In this document: positions 17,296 to 25,881 of the stretch, one piece after another | How the letters are laid out: every line of letters begins with the position of its first letter | Position numbering within the stretch: the stretch's first letter is position 1 | Assembly (NCBI GenBank): GCA_041676645.1 | Contig: JBAYRO010000010.1 | Span: 1-56,246, forward strand | Reading direction: 5' to 3' | Origin: JAMLIN01 sp041676645 | GTDB taxonomy: Bacteria; Pseudomonadota; Gammaproteobacteria; Burkholderiales; Burkholderiaceae_E | Length of the DNA: 56,246 bases | Program-made: the position numbers and the translations under genes | The notes under the pieces: generated by a model | Told to the model about the DNA's origin: nothing | The model's input: the letters and a program-made list of their open reading frames with translations, nothing else | Database searches by the model: none

Positions 17296-17324
17296 TTGAC
17301 TATATGCGCATGCAGACATATTGT
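17296..17324 (+). promoter_or_regulatory. Predicted soxR promoter with overlapping ArsR-type dyad
   Basis: A -35 TTGACT (17296-17301), 17-bp spacer and -10 TATTGT (17319-17324) point rightward to soxR and the sox genes. The inverted repeat ATATG (17302-17306), 10 bp, CATAT (17317-17321) fills the spacer and enters the -10, a placement that would let a bound ArsR-family repressor block polymerase. The inner palindrome ATGCGCAT also lies here. Autoregulation by SoxR is inferred, not shown. Confidence 0.6.
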
Positions 17325-17430
17325 CGCTTCAAGGCAGGACGACGGCGTTCGCGCGACGACGCCGAGACAAGAGGTGGATTCACCGCCAGGCCCAGGGGTC
17401 GACCCTGGAGGCGGGCCGCCGGAGGATGAC

Positions 17431-17856
17431 ATGGACGACCTCAACCCGGTCTTCAGCGCGGTAGCCGATTATTTCGCGCTGCTCTCCGAGCCGATGCGTG
17501 TTCGCATCGTCCACTGCATCTGCCAGCAGGAAAAGACGGTCTCGCAGATCGTTGCCGAGACCGGCTCGAGCCAGACCAACATCTCGCGACATCTCGGCTC
17601 GATGTACCGGGCCGGCGTGCTGACGCGGCGCAAGGAAGGCAATTTCACCTACTACGGGGTCGGCGACGAGACCCTGGTCGCGATCTGTCGCGGGGTCTGC
17701 ATCCACATTGCCGGGCGGCTCGAATCCGGCCTGGCCGAGCAGTCCGACTTCATCTCCATGGCTCGCGAGCTCGGCAGCGGCGAAGCGTCCGCGATCGATG
17801 GCCGGTTGGCCGAGGGCGGCGCACCGACAGGCGGCCGCGCCGCGGGGGTTGCCTGA
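17431..17856 (+). CDS. soxR: ArsR-family regulator of sulfur oxidation genes
   Basis: The 141-residue winged-helix protein fits the ArsR/SmtB family: ALLSEPMRVRIVHCICQQEK, then the recognition helix region IVAETGSSQTNISRHLGSMY and the wing GVLTRRKEGNFTYYGV. Cys residues are present in HCICQQE and in ICRGVCIHI. In related sulfur-responsive regulators (SoxR, SqrR, BigR) two cysteines sense reactive sulfur species, so these are candidate sensors. A strong ribosome site (GGAGG 17421-17425) sets the start. The stop codon directly abuts the soxC ATG, indicating one transcript. It likely represses the sox operon without thiosulfate. Confidence 0.88.
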   Translation: MDDLNPVFSAVADYFALLSEPMRVRIVHCICQQEKTVSQIVAETGSSQTNISRHLGSMYRAGVLTRRKEGNFTYYGVGDETLVAICRGVCIHIAGRLESGLAEQSDFISMARELGSGEASAIDGRLAEGGAPTGGRAAGVA

Positions 17857-19200
17857 ATGCCTCGCCGGCCGCCGATCATGGGCCGGATCCTGCCGGCGCC
17901 CGAGAACCACCTGCCGACCGAGCGATTGCGCGAGGCAAGCAAGGCGCGGCGCGCATTCATGGGCAAGGCGCTCGCGATGGGGGCGGGCGTGGGCGCGGCC
18001 GCTCGCGCGGCCCGGGCCGATGGGGGCGAGCGGCAGATCCTCGAGCTGCCGGCGCATTCCACCGGCCTCGGCCAGCCGGTGGCGGCCCGCGGCTACGGCC
18101 AGCCGTCGGCCTGGGAAGGCAACCTGCAACGACGCGAAAGCCCCGGCCTGACCCGGGTTTCGGCGGCATCGGTCAGCTTTGCTCCCCTGCAGGGCCTGTT
18201 CGGCATCATCACTCCCAACGGGCTGCATTTCGAACGCCATCACCAGGGCTGGTGGGACATCGATCCGAGCCAGCATCGATTGATGATCAACGGCATGGTC
18301 AGGCAACCGCGCGTCTACACCATGGACGAACTGATGCGCATGCCCTCGACATCGCGAATCCATTTCATCGAATGCGGCGCCAACACCGGCATGGAATGGG
18401 GTGGCGTGGCGGTGCCGACGGTGCAGTACACCCACGGCATGCTCTCGTGCTGCGAATACACCGGCGTGCCGCTCTCGACGCTGCTCGACGCCTGTGGCGC
18501 CGACATCGGGTCGGGCGGCGGCGAGGATCGCTATGTGCTCGCCGAAGGCGCCGACGGTTCGTCGATGACCCGGACCATTTCGATGAAGGCGGCGCTCGAC
18601 GATGTGATGGTCGCCTGGGCGATGAACGGCGAGATGCTGCGGCCCGAGAACGGCTATCCGCTGCGACTGGTGGTGCCCGGGGTGCAGGGCGTGTCCTGGG
18701 TGAAGTACCTGCGTCGACTCGAAGTCGGCGACCAGCCCTGGGACACCAAGGACGAGGTCCTGCACTACGTCGACATGATGCCCGACGGGGTGCATCGCCA
18801 GTACACCTCGATCCAGGAGGTCAAGTCGGTCATCACCTCGCCGTCGGGCGGCCAGGTCCTCCTCGACCATGGCTACTACAACCTGACCGGCCTCGCCTGG
18901 TCAGGCCGGGGGCGAATCAGGCGGGTCGATGTCTCGACCGATGGCGGACGCAACTGGCGCACCGCGCGGCTCGAGTCGCCGGTGCTGCCCAAGGCGCTGA
19001 CCCGCTTCAACATCGATTTCGTGTGGGATGGTTCGCCGGCGATCCTGCAGAGCCGGGCGATCGACGAGACCGGCCATGTGCAGCCGAGGATCAACCAGCT
19101 GCGGGCGGTGCGCGGAACCCGCTCGATCTATCACAACAACGCGATCCAGTCGTGGCGGCTGCAGCCGTCCGGCGAGGTCGACAACGTGCAGGTCTACTGA
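17857..19200 (+). CDS. soxC: Sulfane dehydrogenase molybdenum subunit SoxC
   Basis: SoxC with SoxD oxidises the sulfane sulfur bound to SoxY, yielding electrons for respiration in the periplasm. The 447-residue protein is of the sulfite oxidase family, with the molybdenum-binding Cys173 in HFIECGANTG and dimerisation-domain segments such as LSGRGRIRRVDVSTDGG-like sequence near the C-terminus. A twin-arginine-type leader (KARRAFMGKALAMG) precedes an Ala-rich stretch, as expected for a cofactor-loaded exported protein. It begins immediately after soxR and ends with a one-base overlap (TGATG) with soxD. Confidence 0.93.
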   Translation: MPRRPPIMGRILPAPENHLPTERLREASKARRAFMGKALAMGAGVGAAARAARADGGERQILELPAHSTGLGQPVAARGYGQPSAWEGNLQRRESPGLTRVSAASVSFAPLQGLFGIITPNGLHFERHHQGWWDIDPSQHRLMINGMVRQPRVYTMDELMRMPSTSRIHFIECGANTGMEWGGVAVPTVQYTHGMLSCCEYTGVPLSTLLDACGADIGSGGGEDRYVLAEGADGSSMTRTISMKAALDDVMVAWAMNGEMLRPENGYPLRLVVPGVQGVSWVKYLRRLEVGDQPWDTKDEVLHYVDMMPDGVHRQYTSIQEVKSVITSPSGGQVLLDHGYYNLTGLAWSGRGRIRRVDVSTDGGRNWRTARLESPVLPKALTRFNIDFVWDGSPAILQSRAIDETGHVQPRINQLRAVRGTRSIYHNNAIQSWRLQPSGEVDNVQVY

Positions 19201-20306
19201 TGCGGCGCACCCATCCGTCCCGGGCGACGGCGGTCGCGAGACGCGTCCTGGCGGCAGCGGCGCTCGCGCTGGGCATGGGCCCGGGCATGGCGCTGGCCGG
19301 GCAGCCCGCGCCATGGACCGAGCTGGGGCGTGTCGCCACGCCCGAGGAAGTCCGCGCCTGGGACATCGATGTGCGAGCCGACTTCACGGGCCTGCCGGCC
19401 GGCTCGGGGTCGGTGGCCGACGGCATGGACATCTGGGATGCGCAATGCGCGACCTGCCACGGCACCTTCGGCGAATCGAACGAGTTCTTCACGCCGATCG
19501 TCGGCGGCACGAGCGAGGCGGACGCCGAGCGCGGGCGGGTCGCGTCCCTGACCGGCGATTCCGAGCCACAGCGCACCACCCTGATGAAGCTCTCGCGGAT
19601 ATCCACGCTATGGGACTACACCCGGCGCGCCATGCCCTGGACCGCGCCGAAGTCGCTGTCGGTCGACGAGGTCTACGCCGTCGTCGCCTACATCCTGAAC
19701 CTGGGCGAGATCGTCGGGGATGATTTCGTGCTGTCGGACCGGAACATCGCCGAGGTCCAGGCGCGCCTGCCCAATCGCGACGGCACCGTCTTCCATCGTC
19801 CGATGTGGGATGTCGCCGGTGCGCCCGATGTGCAGGGCGAGGACTGCATGCGTGACTGCGGTACCGCGGATGTGCATTCGATGCTGCCGCGCCATGCCCG
19901 CGATGCCCACGGCAACCTGGCGCTGCAGAACCGGATCATCGGGCCGATGCGCGGCGCGGACACCACCCGCGATCCGCCCGGCACGCTCGAGGAGACGCGC
20001 CGGCTCGCGCGGGCCGCCGTGACCGCTCCGGCGACGACGATCGATGCCGCAGCCACGCCGGCCAGGCTCGCGCAGACCCACAACTGCATGACCTGTCATG
20101 CGACCGAGCGGGCCATGGTCGGACCGGCGTTCCGGGCGATCGCGACGCGGTACGCCGACTCGGCCGATGGATCCGCCAGCCTGGCCAGGGCCGTGCGGGA
20201 AGGATCACAGGGCGTGTGGGGCGCGGTACCGATGCCGCCCAACGCGGGTCTGGCCGATGACGACATCCATGCGATCGTAGAATGGATACTTGCCGGGGCG
20301 CCCTGA
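19200..20306 (+). CDS. soxD: Sulfane dehydrogenase diheme cytochrome c subunit SoxD
   Basis: This is the cytochrome partner of SoxC, accepting its electrons. The 368-residue protein has an N-terminal signal peptide (RVLAAAALALGMGPGMALAG) and two c-type heme sites, CATCH at residues 83-87 and CMTCH at 296-300, in the two expected domains. A Met ligand candidate lies in AVPMPPNAGL after the second heme. Two hemes match the Paracoccus-type SoxD rather than shorter forms. The start overlaps the soxC stop by one base. Presence of soxCD predicts complete oxidation of thiosulfate to sulfate without stored sulfur globules. Confidence 0.93.
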   Translation: MRRTHPSRATAVARRVLAAAALALGMGPGMALAGQPAPWTELGRVATPEEVRAWDIDVRADFTGLPAGSGSVADGMDIWDAQCATCHGTFGESNEFFTPIVGGTSEADAERGRVASLTGDSEPQRTTLMKLSRISTLWDYTRRAMPWTAPKSLSVDEVYAVVAYILNLGEIVGDDFVLSDRNIAEVQARLPNRDGTVFHRPMWDVAGAPDVQGEDCMRDCGTADVHSMLPRHARDAHGNLALQNRIIGPMRGADTTRDPPGTLEETRRLARAAVTAPATTIDAAATPARLAQTHNCMTCHATERAMVGPAFRAIATRYADSADGSASLARAVREGSQGVWGAVPMPPNAGLADDDIHAIVEWILAGAP

Positions 20307-20311
20307 GGTCG

Positions 20312-20329
20312 CGCCGCCGCAGGGCGGCG
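20312..20329. other. GC hairpin between soxD and soxY
   Basis: Seven-bp arms CGCCGCC (20312-20318) and GGCGGCG (20323-20329) with a 4-nt loop form a stable stem in the 62-bp soxD-soxY gap, without a T-run. It could mark RNA processing that sets different levels of soxCD and soxYZ; this is inference. Confidence 0.45.
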
Positions 20330-20368
20330 GGCTTGCCCCGAGGATTGACGGGTTTCCGAGGAGGATTC

Positions 20369-20833
20369 ATGAATCAGACCAGACGTAGCGCATTGCGGGC
20401 GGTCGGCGGGGTCGGCGCCTATGCCGCGCTGGTTTCGATCGGCCTGTTGCGGCCCGGCCAGGCCAATGCCGAGGATCTCGCCGAGGCGTTCAGGACGCAG
20501 GGCATCGCCGCGACCCTGAAGGCGCTCGGCGCCGAAGGCGCCACCGAATCCGACGCTGTCGAAATCAATGCGCCGGACATCGCCGAGAACGGCGCGGTCG
20601 TGCCGGTGGGCATCGGCAGCAAGCTGCCCGACACCGAGATGCTCGCCCTGCTCGTCGAGAAGAATCCCAATGCGCTTGCCGGCGCCTACGATGTCGTCGG
20701 CATCGAGCCACGGGTGAACATGCGGATCAAGATGGGCCAGAGCTCCGACGTGGTCGCCCTGGTGCGGGCCGACGGCAAGTACTACATGGCCCGCAAGGAG
20801 GTGAAGGTCACCCTCGGCGGCTGCGGCGGTTGA
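20369..20833 (+). CDS. soxY: Sulfur-carrier protein SoxY
   Basis: SoxY carries the sulfur substrate through the periplasmic cycle on its C-terminal swinging-arm cysteine. The 154-residue protein ends GGCGG, with Cys152 as the carrier residue, the defining SoxY signature. The N-terminus has a twin-arginine-type signal (QTRRSALRAVGGVGAY) followed by cleavage near QANA. The core includes AVVPVGIGSKLPDTEM and YYMARKEVKVTLGG. A strong GAGGAGG ribosome site precedes the start. soxZ follows after 34 bp. Confidence 0.96.
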   Translation: MNQTRRSALRAVGGVGAYAALVSIGLLRPGQANAEDLAEAFRTQGIAATLKALGAEGATESDAVEINAPDIAENGAVVPVGIGSKLPDTEMLALLVEKNPNALAGAYDVVGIEPRVNMRIKMGQSSDVVALVRADGKYYMARKEVKVTLGGCGG

Positions 20834-20867
20834 GCCGGACGACGAGCGAGGACCGACAGGAGAAACC

Positions 20868-21179
20868 ATGGCAGATCCGATGAAGATCCGGGCGAGGCTC
20901 AACGATGGCGTCGCCGACGTCCGGGTGCTGATGGCGCACGAGATGGAATCCGGGCAGCGCAAGGATTCCGACGGCAAGCTGATTCCGGCCTGGCACATCA
21001 GCAAGGTGACGGTGGAGCTCAACGGCAAGCCGGTGATGAGGGCGAACTGGGGCCCGGCGATCTCGAAGAATCCGTACATGCAGTTCAATGTCCCCGGGGC
21101 GAATGCGGGCGACACGATCGCCATCACCTGGGTCGACAATCGGGGCGACACGCGGACCGACGAGGTCGTCGTCAAGTAG
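20868..21179 (+). CDS. soxZ: Sulfur oxidation protein SoxZ
   Basis: SoxZ is the structural partner of SoxY and has no catalytic cysteine. The 103-residue protein shows the family pattern: MKIRARLNDGVADVRVLMAHEMESG, PAWHISKVTVELNGKPV and SKNPYMQF near residues 63-70. It lacks a signal peptide, as expected if exported as a complex with Tat-dependent SoxY. AGGAGA lies just upstream of the ATG. Confidence 0.96.
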   Translation: MADPMKIRARLNDGVADVRVLMAHEMESGQRKDSDGKLIPAWHISKVTVELNGKPVMRANWGPAISKNPYMQFNVPGANAGDTIAITWVDNRGDTRTDEVVVK

Positions 21180-21233
21180 TCGCGGTAATCGGAATCGTCC
21201 GGCGCGCAAGCGCCGGGCGTCGGGGAGTCGGCT

Positions 21234-22949
21234 TTGGGCGGGCTGGCAAGAAGGGAGTTCCTGTGGATGCTGGCGGCCGGGGCGGCGGCCGGCATGCCGC
21301 TGGCGACCCGCGCATCCGACGAAGCCGGCGGGCGGGCGATCTACGATCTGCCGCGATTCGGCAATGTCAGCCTGTTGCATTTCACCGATTGCCACGCCCA
21401 GCTCCTGCCGATCCACTATCGGGAGCCGAGCGTCAACCTCGGCCTTGCCGACGCGAACGGGCGTCCGCCCCATCTCGTGGGCGAACACCTGCTGCGCCAC
21501 TTCGGCCTGCGTGCCGGGTCGGCGCAGGCGCATGCCTTCACCTATCTCGATTTCGAAGCGGCCGCGCGCCGCTACGGCAAGGTGGGCGGGTTCGCGCATC
21601 TCGCTACCCTGGTCGCAATGCTCAGGGCCAGCCGGCCGGGCGCCTTGCTGCTCGATGGCGGCGACACTTGGCAGGGCTCGGCAACCTCGCTGTGGACCCG
21701 TGGCCAGGACATGGTGGAGGCCTGCCGGCAGCTCGGCGTCGACATCATGACCGGGCACTGGGAGTTCACCTACGGGATGGACCGGGTGAACGAGATCGTC
21801 GAGCGGGAACTCGCCGGGCGGATCGACTTCCTCGCGCAGAACATCCGCACCACCGACTTCGAGGATCCGGTGTTCGACGCCTGGCGGATGCGCGAGATCA
21901 ACGGGGTGCCGGTCGCGGTGATCGGCCAGGCCTTTCCCTACACGCCGATCGCCAATCCTCGCCACCTGGTGGCCGACTGGAGCTTCGGCATCCGTGACGC
22001 CGAGATGCAGGCGGTCGTCGACGAAGCGCGCGGCAAGGGCGCGCAGGTCGTCGTGGTGCTCTCGCACAATGGCATGGATGTCGACATCAAGATGGCGTCG
22101 AGGGTTCGCGGTATCGACGCGGTGCTCGGCGGGCACACCCATGACGGCGTGCCGCAGCCGGTGCTGGTCGCCAACCCCGGCGGCAAGACCCTGGTGACCA
22201 ACGCCGGCTCCAACGGCAAGTTCCTCGGTGTGCTCGACCTCGATGTCCGGGACGGGCGGCTTGCCGACTACCGCTACCGGCTGTTGCCGGTGTTCTCGAA
22301 CCTGCTGCCCGCCGATCCCGCGATGGATGCCCTGATCCAGCGGGTGCGCGCGCCCTGGCGCGAGCGGCTCGACGAGGAACTCGCGGTATCGGAGACACTG
22401 CTCTATCGGCGTGGCAACTTCAACGGCAGCTTCGACCAGCTGATCCTCGATGCCCTCATGGAAGTGAAGGACGCGGAGCTCGCCTTTTCCCCGGGGTTCC
22501 GCTGGGGCACGACGGTGCTGCCGGGCGAGTCGATCACCCGCGAGCGCCTGATGGACCAGACCGCGATCACCTATCCCCACACCACGCTCACCGAGATGAA
22601 GGGCTCCTTCATCAAGACGGTGCTCGAAGACGTCGCGGACAATCTCTTCAATCCCGATCCGTACTACCAGCAGGGCGGGGACATGGTGCGCGTGGGCGGA
22701 CTGAGCTATACCTGCCGGCCCGGCGAGTCGATGGGCCGACGGATCGACGACATGCGCATCGCGGGCGTGCCGATCGAAGCCGACAAGACCTACCGGGTGG
22801 CGGGCTGGGCGCCGGTGGCCGAAGGCGCGAGCGGCGAGCCCGTGTGGGAGGTCGTCGAGACCTGGCTGCGCGCCCATCGACGGGTCGCACCTCGTCGGCT
22901 CGACCTGCCGACGCTGGTCGGCGTGGACGACAATCCGGGGATGGCCTGA
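21234..22949 (+). CDS. soxB: Thiosulfohydrolase SoxB
   Basis: SoxB hydrolyses the terminal sulfonate from SoxY-bound thiosulfate, releasing sulfate. The 571-residue dimanganese enzyme is related to 5'-nucleotidases. Motifs include HFTDCHAQLLP, LLDGGDTWQGSATS, the SoxB-type GHWEFTYG, VVVLSHNGMDVD and VLGGHTHDG. It begins with a TTG at 21234 preceded by CGGGGAG, and the leader LARREFLWMLAAGAAAG is twin-arginine-like. SoxB is widely used as the marker of the Sox pathway. It follows soxZ by 54 bp and is followed by a SoxH-like gene after 13 bp. Confidence 0.95.
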   Translation: MGGLARREFLWMLAAGAAAGMPLATRASDEAGGRAIYDLPRFGNVSLLHFTDCHAQLLPIHYREPSVNLGLADANGRPPHLVGEHLLRHFGLRAGSAQAHAFTYLDFEAAARRYGKVGGFAHLATLVAMLRASRPGALLLDGGDTWQGSATSLWTRGQDMVEACRQLGVDIMTGHWEFTYGMDRVNEIVERELAGRIDFLAQNIRTTDFEDPVFDAWRMREINGVPVAVIGQAFPYTPIANPRHLVADWSFGIRDAEMQAVVDEARGKGAQVVVVLSHNGMDVDIKMASRVRGIDAVLGGHTHDGVPQPVLVANPGGKTLVTNAGSNGKFLGVLDLDVRDGRLADYRYRLLPVFSNLLPADPAMDALIQRVRAPWRERLDEELAVSETLLYRRGNFNGSFDQLILDALMEVKDAELAFSPGFRWGTTVLPGESITRERLMDQTAITYPHTTLTEMKGSFIKTVLEDVADNLFNPDPYYQQGGDMVRVGGLSYTCRPGESMGRRIDDMRIAGVPIEADKTYRVAGWAPVAEGASGEPVWEVVETWLRAHRRVAPRRLDLPTLVGVDDNPGMA

Positions 22950-22962
22950 GGGAGGAGCGGCC

Positions 22963-23952
22963 ATGGCGATCGCGCATCGCGCACGAACGACGGTACTGGC
23001 ATGCGCGCTCGCCCTGGCCTGCGCCGCGCCGGCGTCGGCGCAGGCCGCCGAGGAGTTCGAGGCGGTCGGCGTGCCGATCGAGCCGATCCGGATCACCGAC
23101 CGGGTCTACTATGTCCGCGGCCAGGCCGGAATGGTCTCGGGCGAGAACGAAGGCTTCAACTCGAACGCCGGTTTCGTGGTCACCGACGACGGTGTGGTGG
23201 TCTTCGACGCGCTCGGCACCCCGGCGCTGGGCGCGGCGCTCCTCGAAGCGATCGGGGAGATCACCGCGCAACCGGTGCGCCGGGTGATCATCAGTCACTA
23301 CCACTCCGACCATTTCTACGGCCTGCAGGCCTTCGAGGCCGCCGGCGCCGAGATCTGGGCCGACGAGCGCGTGCGCGGCTATCTCGCCACCGATGCCCCG
23401 GCGGCGCGCCTGGCCGAGCGGCGCGAGTCGCTGTGGCCCTGGGTGAACGAGAAGTCGCGCATCGTCGCTCCCGACCACCATGTGTCGGGCATCACCCGCT
23501 TCGCGCTCGGCGGTATCGATTTCACCGTGCTGCCGGCGGGGCCCGCGCATACCGACGAGGACCTCATGCTGCTGGTCGAGCAGGAATCGGTGCTCTTTGC
23601 CGGCGACGTGATGTTCGCCGGACGAGTGCCCTATGTCGGCGAGGCCGATTCGGGCGCCTGGCTCGAAGCGCTCGACCGGCTCGCCGAGATCGCGCCGCGC
23701 CATGTCGTCACCGGACACGGTCCGCATTCGGACGATGTCGTGGCCGATGTCGATCTCACCCGGCGCTACCTGCGCTACCTGCGCAAGGCGATGGGCGAGG
23801 CCATCGAGGATCTCGAGACATTCGAGGAAGTGTACGAGCGCACCGACTGGGCGGAGTTCGAACACCTGCCGGCCTTCGAGGCCGCCAATCGCGTCAACGC
23901 CTACAATACCTACCTGCTGATGCAGCGCGAGGCCCTGCGGACCGGCAACTGA
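22963..23952 (+). CDS. Metallo-beta-lactamase-fold hydrolase, SoxH-like
   Basis: The 329-residue protein has a signal peptide (VLACALALACAAPASAQA) and a metallo-beta-lactamase fold with the metal motif HYHSDH in IISHYHSDHFYGLQ. Later ligands are in GPAHTDEDLML, FAGDVMFAGRVPYVG and VTGHGPHS. SoxH of Paracoccus and related 'quinoprotein relay' metallohydrolases have this build; in sox operons its exact reaction is unproven and it is dispensable in Paracoccus as far as I recall. Position directly after soxB supports the sox link. Confidence 0.8.
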   Translation: MAIAHRARTTVLACALALACAAPASAQAAEEFEAVGVPIEPIRITDRVYYVRGQAGMVSGENEGFNSNAGFVVTDDGVVVFDALGTPALGAALLEAIGEITAQPVRRVIISHYHSDHFYGLQAFEAAGAEIWADERVRGYLATDAPAARLAERRESLWPWVNEKSRIVAPDHHVSGITRFALGGIDFTVLPAGPAHTDEDLMLLVEQESVLFAGDVMFAGRVPYVGEADSGAWLEALDRLAEIAPRHVVTGHGPHSDDVVADVDLTRRYLRYLRKAMGEAIEDLETFEEVYERTDWAEFEHLPAFEAANRVNAYNTYLLMQREALRTGN

Positions 23953-23984
23953 GCGGCCGCTTACGCTTCGGGCCCGGACACACT

Positions 23985-24001
23985 CCCGGGCGAAGCCCGG
24001 G
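23985..24001. terminator. Hairpin at the end of the sox cluster
   Basis: CCCGGGC (23985-23991), loop GAA, GCCCGGG (23995-24001) forms a strong stem 33 bp after the SoxH-like stop. There is no T-run, so if it terminates it would need Rho or act as a transcript-end stabiliser. A second small stem (GGGGCA 24027-24032 / TGCCCC 24037-24042) follows. Confidence 0.4.
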
Positions 24002-24096
24002 CACGCGACTTGCAACGGCATTCGCCGGGGCAGGCATGCCCCTTTCGCCACCAGACCATCGTCCAGCCCCGCCTGGAGAAGGAGACCAAGCCCCGC

Positions 24097-25881
24097 GTGT
24101 GTGGAATCGCCGGTGAGTTCAATTTCAACGGCCATCCGGCCGATCCCGAGGCGCTCGCCGCCATGTCACGCGCGCTCGAGCCGCGTGGCCCCGATGGCGG
24201 CGGCACGGTACTGCGCGGCCCCCTGGGAATGGCCCATCGCCGCCTCTCCATCATCGACCTGTCGCAGCGATCGCGCCAGCCCATGGAGGATCCCGAGCTC
24301 GGCCTGGCGATCGTCTTCAACGGCTGCATCTACAACTACCGGGAACTGCGCGAGACCCTGCGGGCAGCGGGCCATCGCTTCTTCTCCGACGGTGACTCCG
24401 AAGTCATCCTGAAGGCCTTCGCCCAGTGGGGGCCGTCCTGCGTCGAGCGCATGCACGGCATGTTCGCCTTCGCGATCCACGAGCGCGATTCCAACCGGCT
24501 GACGCTGGCGCGCGACCGGTTCGGCATCAAGCCGCTCTACCTCGCGCGCCAGGGCTCGCGCCTGCGCTTCGCGTCCAGCCTGCCGGCCCTGCTCGCCGCC
24601 GGTGGCGTCGATACCCGCATCGACCGCGTCGCCCTGCATCACTACATGAGCCTGCATTCGGTGGTCCCCGCTCCGCGCACCATCCTCGAAGGCGTGCGCA
24701 AGCTGCCGCCGGCCACCGTCCGGGTCTTCGAAGCCGATGGCGCCGAGCACGATACCCGCTACTGGGCGCCGGTATTCGAGCGTTCGCCCGACGACGAGGC
24801 CAGGCCCGCGGCGGAGTGGGCCGATGCGGTGCTGGCGTCCCTGCGCCGCGCGGTCGAGCGGCGGCAGGTGGCCGATGTCCCGGTCGGCGTGCTGCTTTCG
24901 GGCGGCGTCGATTCGAGCGTCATCGTGTCGCTGCTCGCCGAGGGCGGCCAGTCGGACCTGATGACCTTCTCGATCGGCTTCGAGGCCGCCCATGGCGAAC
25001 AGGGCGACGAATTCCAGTACTCGGACCTGATCGCCGAGCGCTTCGCGACCGATCACCATCGCATCCGCGTTCCTTCGAGCGAACTGCTCGATGCGCTGCC
25101 GGCGATGATCGCCGCGCAGTCCGAGCCGATGGTGTCCTACGACAACATCGGCTTCTACCTGCTCTCGCAGAAGGTGTCGCGCCATGTCAAGGTGGTGCAG
25201 TCGGGGCAGGGCGCGGACGAGGTGTTCGGCGGCTACCACTGGTATCCGCCGCTGCTCGAATCCACCGACCCGGTGGCCGACTATGCCCGGGTCTTCTTCG
25301 ATCGCAGCCATGAGCGCCTGACCGGCCAGCTCGGCGGCGACTGGCTGGCCGAGCGCGATGAATCGCTCGACTTCGTCACCGCCCATTTCGCCCAGGCGGG
25401 CGCCGCGAGCGGTGTCGACAAGGCGCTGCGCATCGATTCGACCGTCATGCTGGTCGAGGATCCGGTCAAGCGGGTCGACAACATGACGATGGCCTGGGGC
25501 CTGGAGGCGCGCGTTCCCTTCCTCGATCATGAGCTGGTCGAACTCGCGGCACGGATCCCGCCGCAACACAAGCTGCGCGACGGCGGCAAGGGCGTGCTGA
25601 AGGATGTCGCCCGCCGGCTGGTGCCGCACGAGGTCATCGACCGCAAGAAGGGCTACTTTCCGGTGCCGGCGCTCAAGTACCTGCAGGGACCCTATCTCGA
25701 GATGGCGCGCGATGCCCTGCAGGCGCCGGCGGCGCGTGAACGCGGGCTGTTCCGGCCCGACTACCTCGAGCGCCTGTTCGCCGATCCGGCGGCCCATATC
25801 ACGCCGCTGCAGGGCTCCGAGCTCTGGCAGGCGGCCCTGCTGGAGCTGTGGCTGCAGCGCCATGGCATGGGAGGCGGCTGA
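24097..25881 (+). CDS. asnO: N-acetylglutaminylglutamine amidotransferase (asparagine synthetase-like)
   Basis: This amidates N-acetylglutaminylglutamine to NAGGN, a compatible solute. The 594-residue protein has an N-terminal glutaminase domain and a C-terminal synthetase domain with the PP-loop LLSGGVDSSVIVSLL and SGQGADEVFGGY. The nucleophile must be Cys2: the only start that does this is GTG at 24097, giving CGIAGEFNFNG; the upstream in-frame ATG at 24010 would bury the Cys. The NAGGN assignment rather than ordinary asparagine synthetase B rests on the next two genes, which match the conserved trio. The stop overlaps the next start (TGATG). Confidence 0.88.
   Translation: MCGIAGEFNFNGHPADPEALAAMSRALEPRGPDGGGTVLRGPLGMAHRRLSIIDLSQRSRQPMEDPELGLAIVFNGCIYNYRELRETLRAAGHRFFSDGDSEVILKAFAQWGPSCVERMHGMFAFAIHERDSNRLTLARDRFGIKPLYLARQGSRLRFASSLPALLAAGGVDTRIDRVALHHYMSLHSVVPAPRTILEGVRKLPPATVRVFEADGAEHDTRYWAPVFERSPDDEARPAAEWADAVLASLRRAVERRQVADVPVGVLLSGGVDSSVIVSLLAEGGQSDLMTFSIGFEAAHGEQGDEFQYSDLIAERFATDHHRIRVPSSELLDALPAMIAAQSEPMVSYDNIGFYLLSQKVSRHVKVVQSGQGADEVFGGYHWYPPLLESTDPVADYARVFFDRSHERLTGQLGGDWLAERDESLDFVTAHFAQAGAASGVDKALRIDSTVMLVEDPVKRVDNMTMAWGLEARVPFLDHELVELAARIPPQHKLRDGGKGVLKDVARRLVPHEVIDRKKGYFPVPALKYLQGPYLEMARDALQAPAARERGLFRPDYLERLFADPAAHITPLQGSELWQAALLELWLQRHGMGGG

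Noticed and set aside
24010..24096. ATG 24010 as start of the NAGGN amidotransferase
   Set aside because: It would place 29 residues before the glutaminase cysteine, which must follow the initiator residue.
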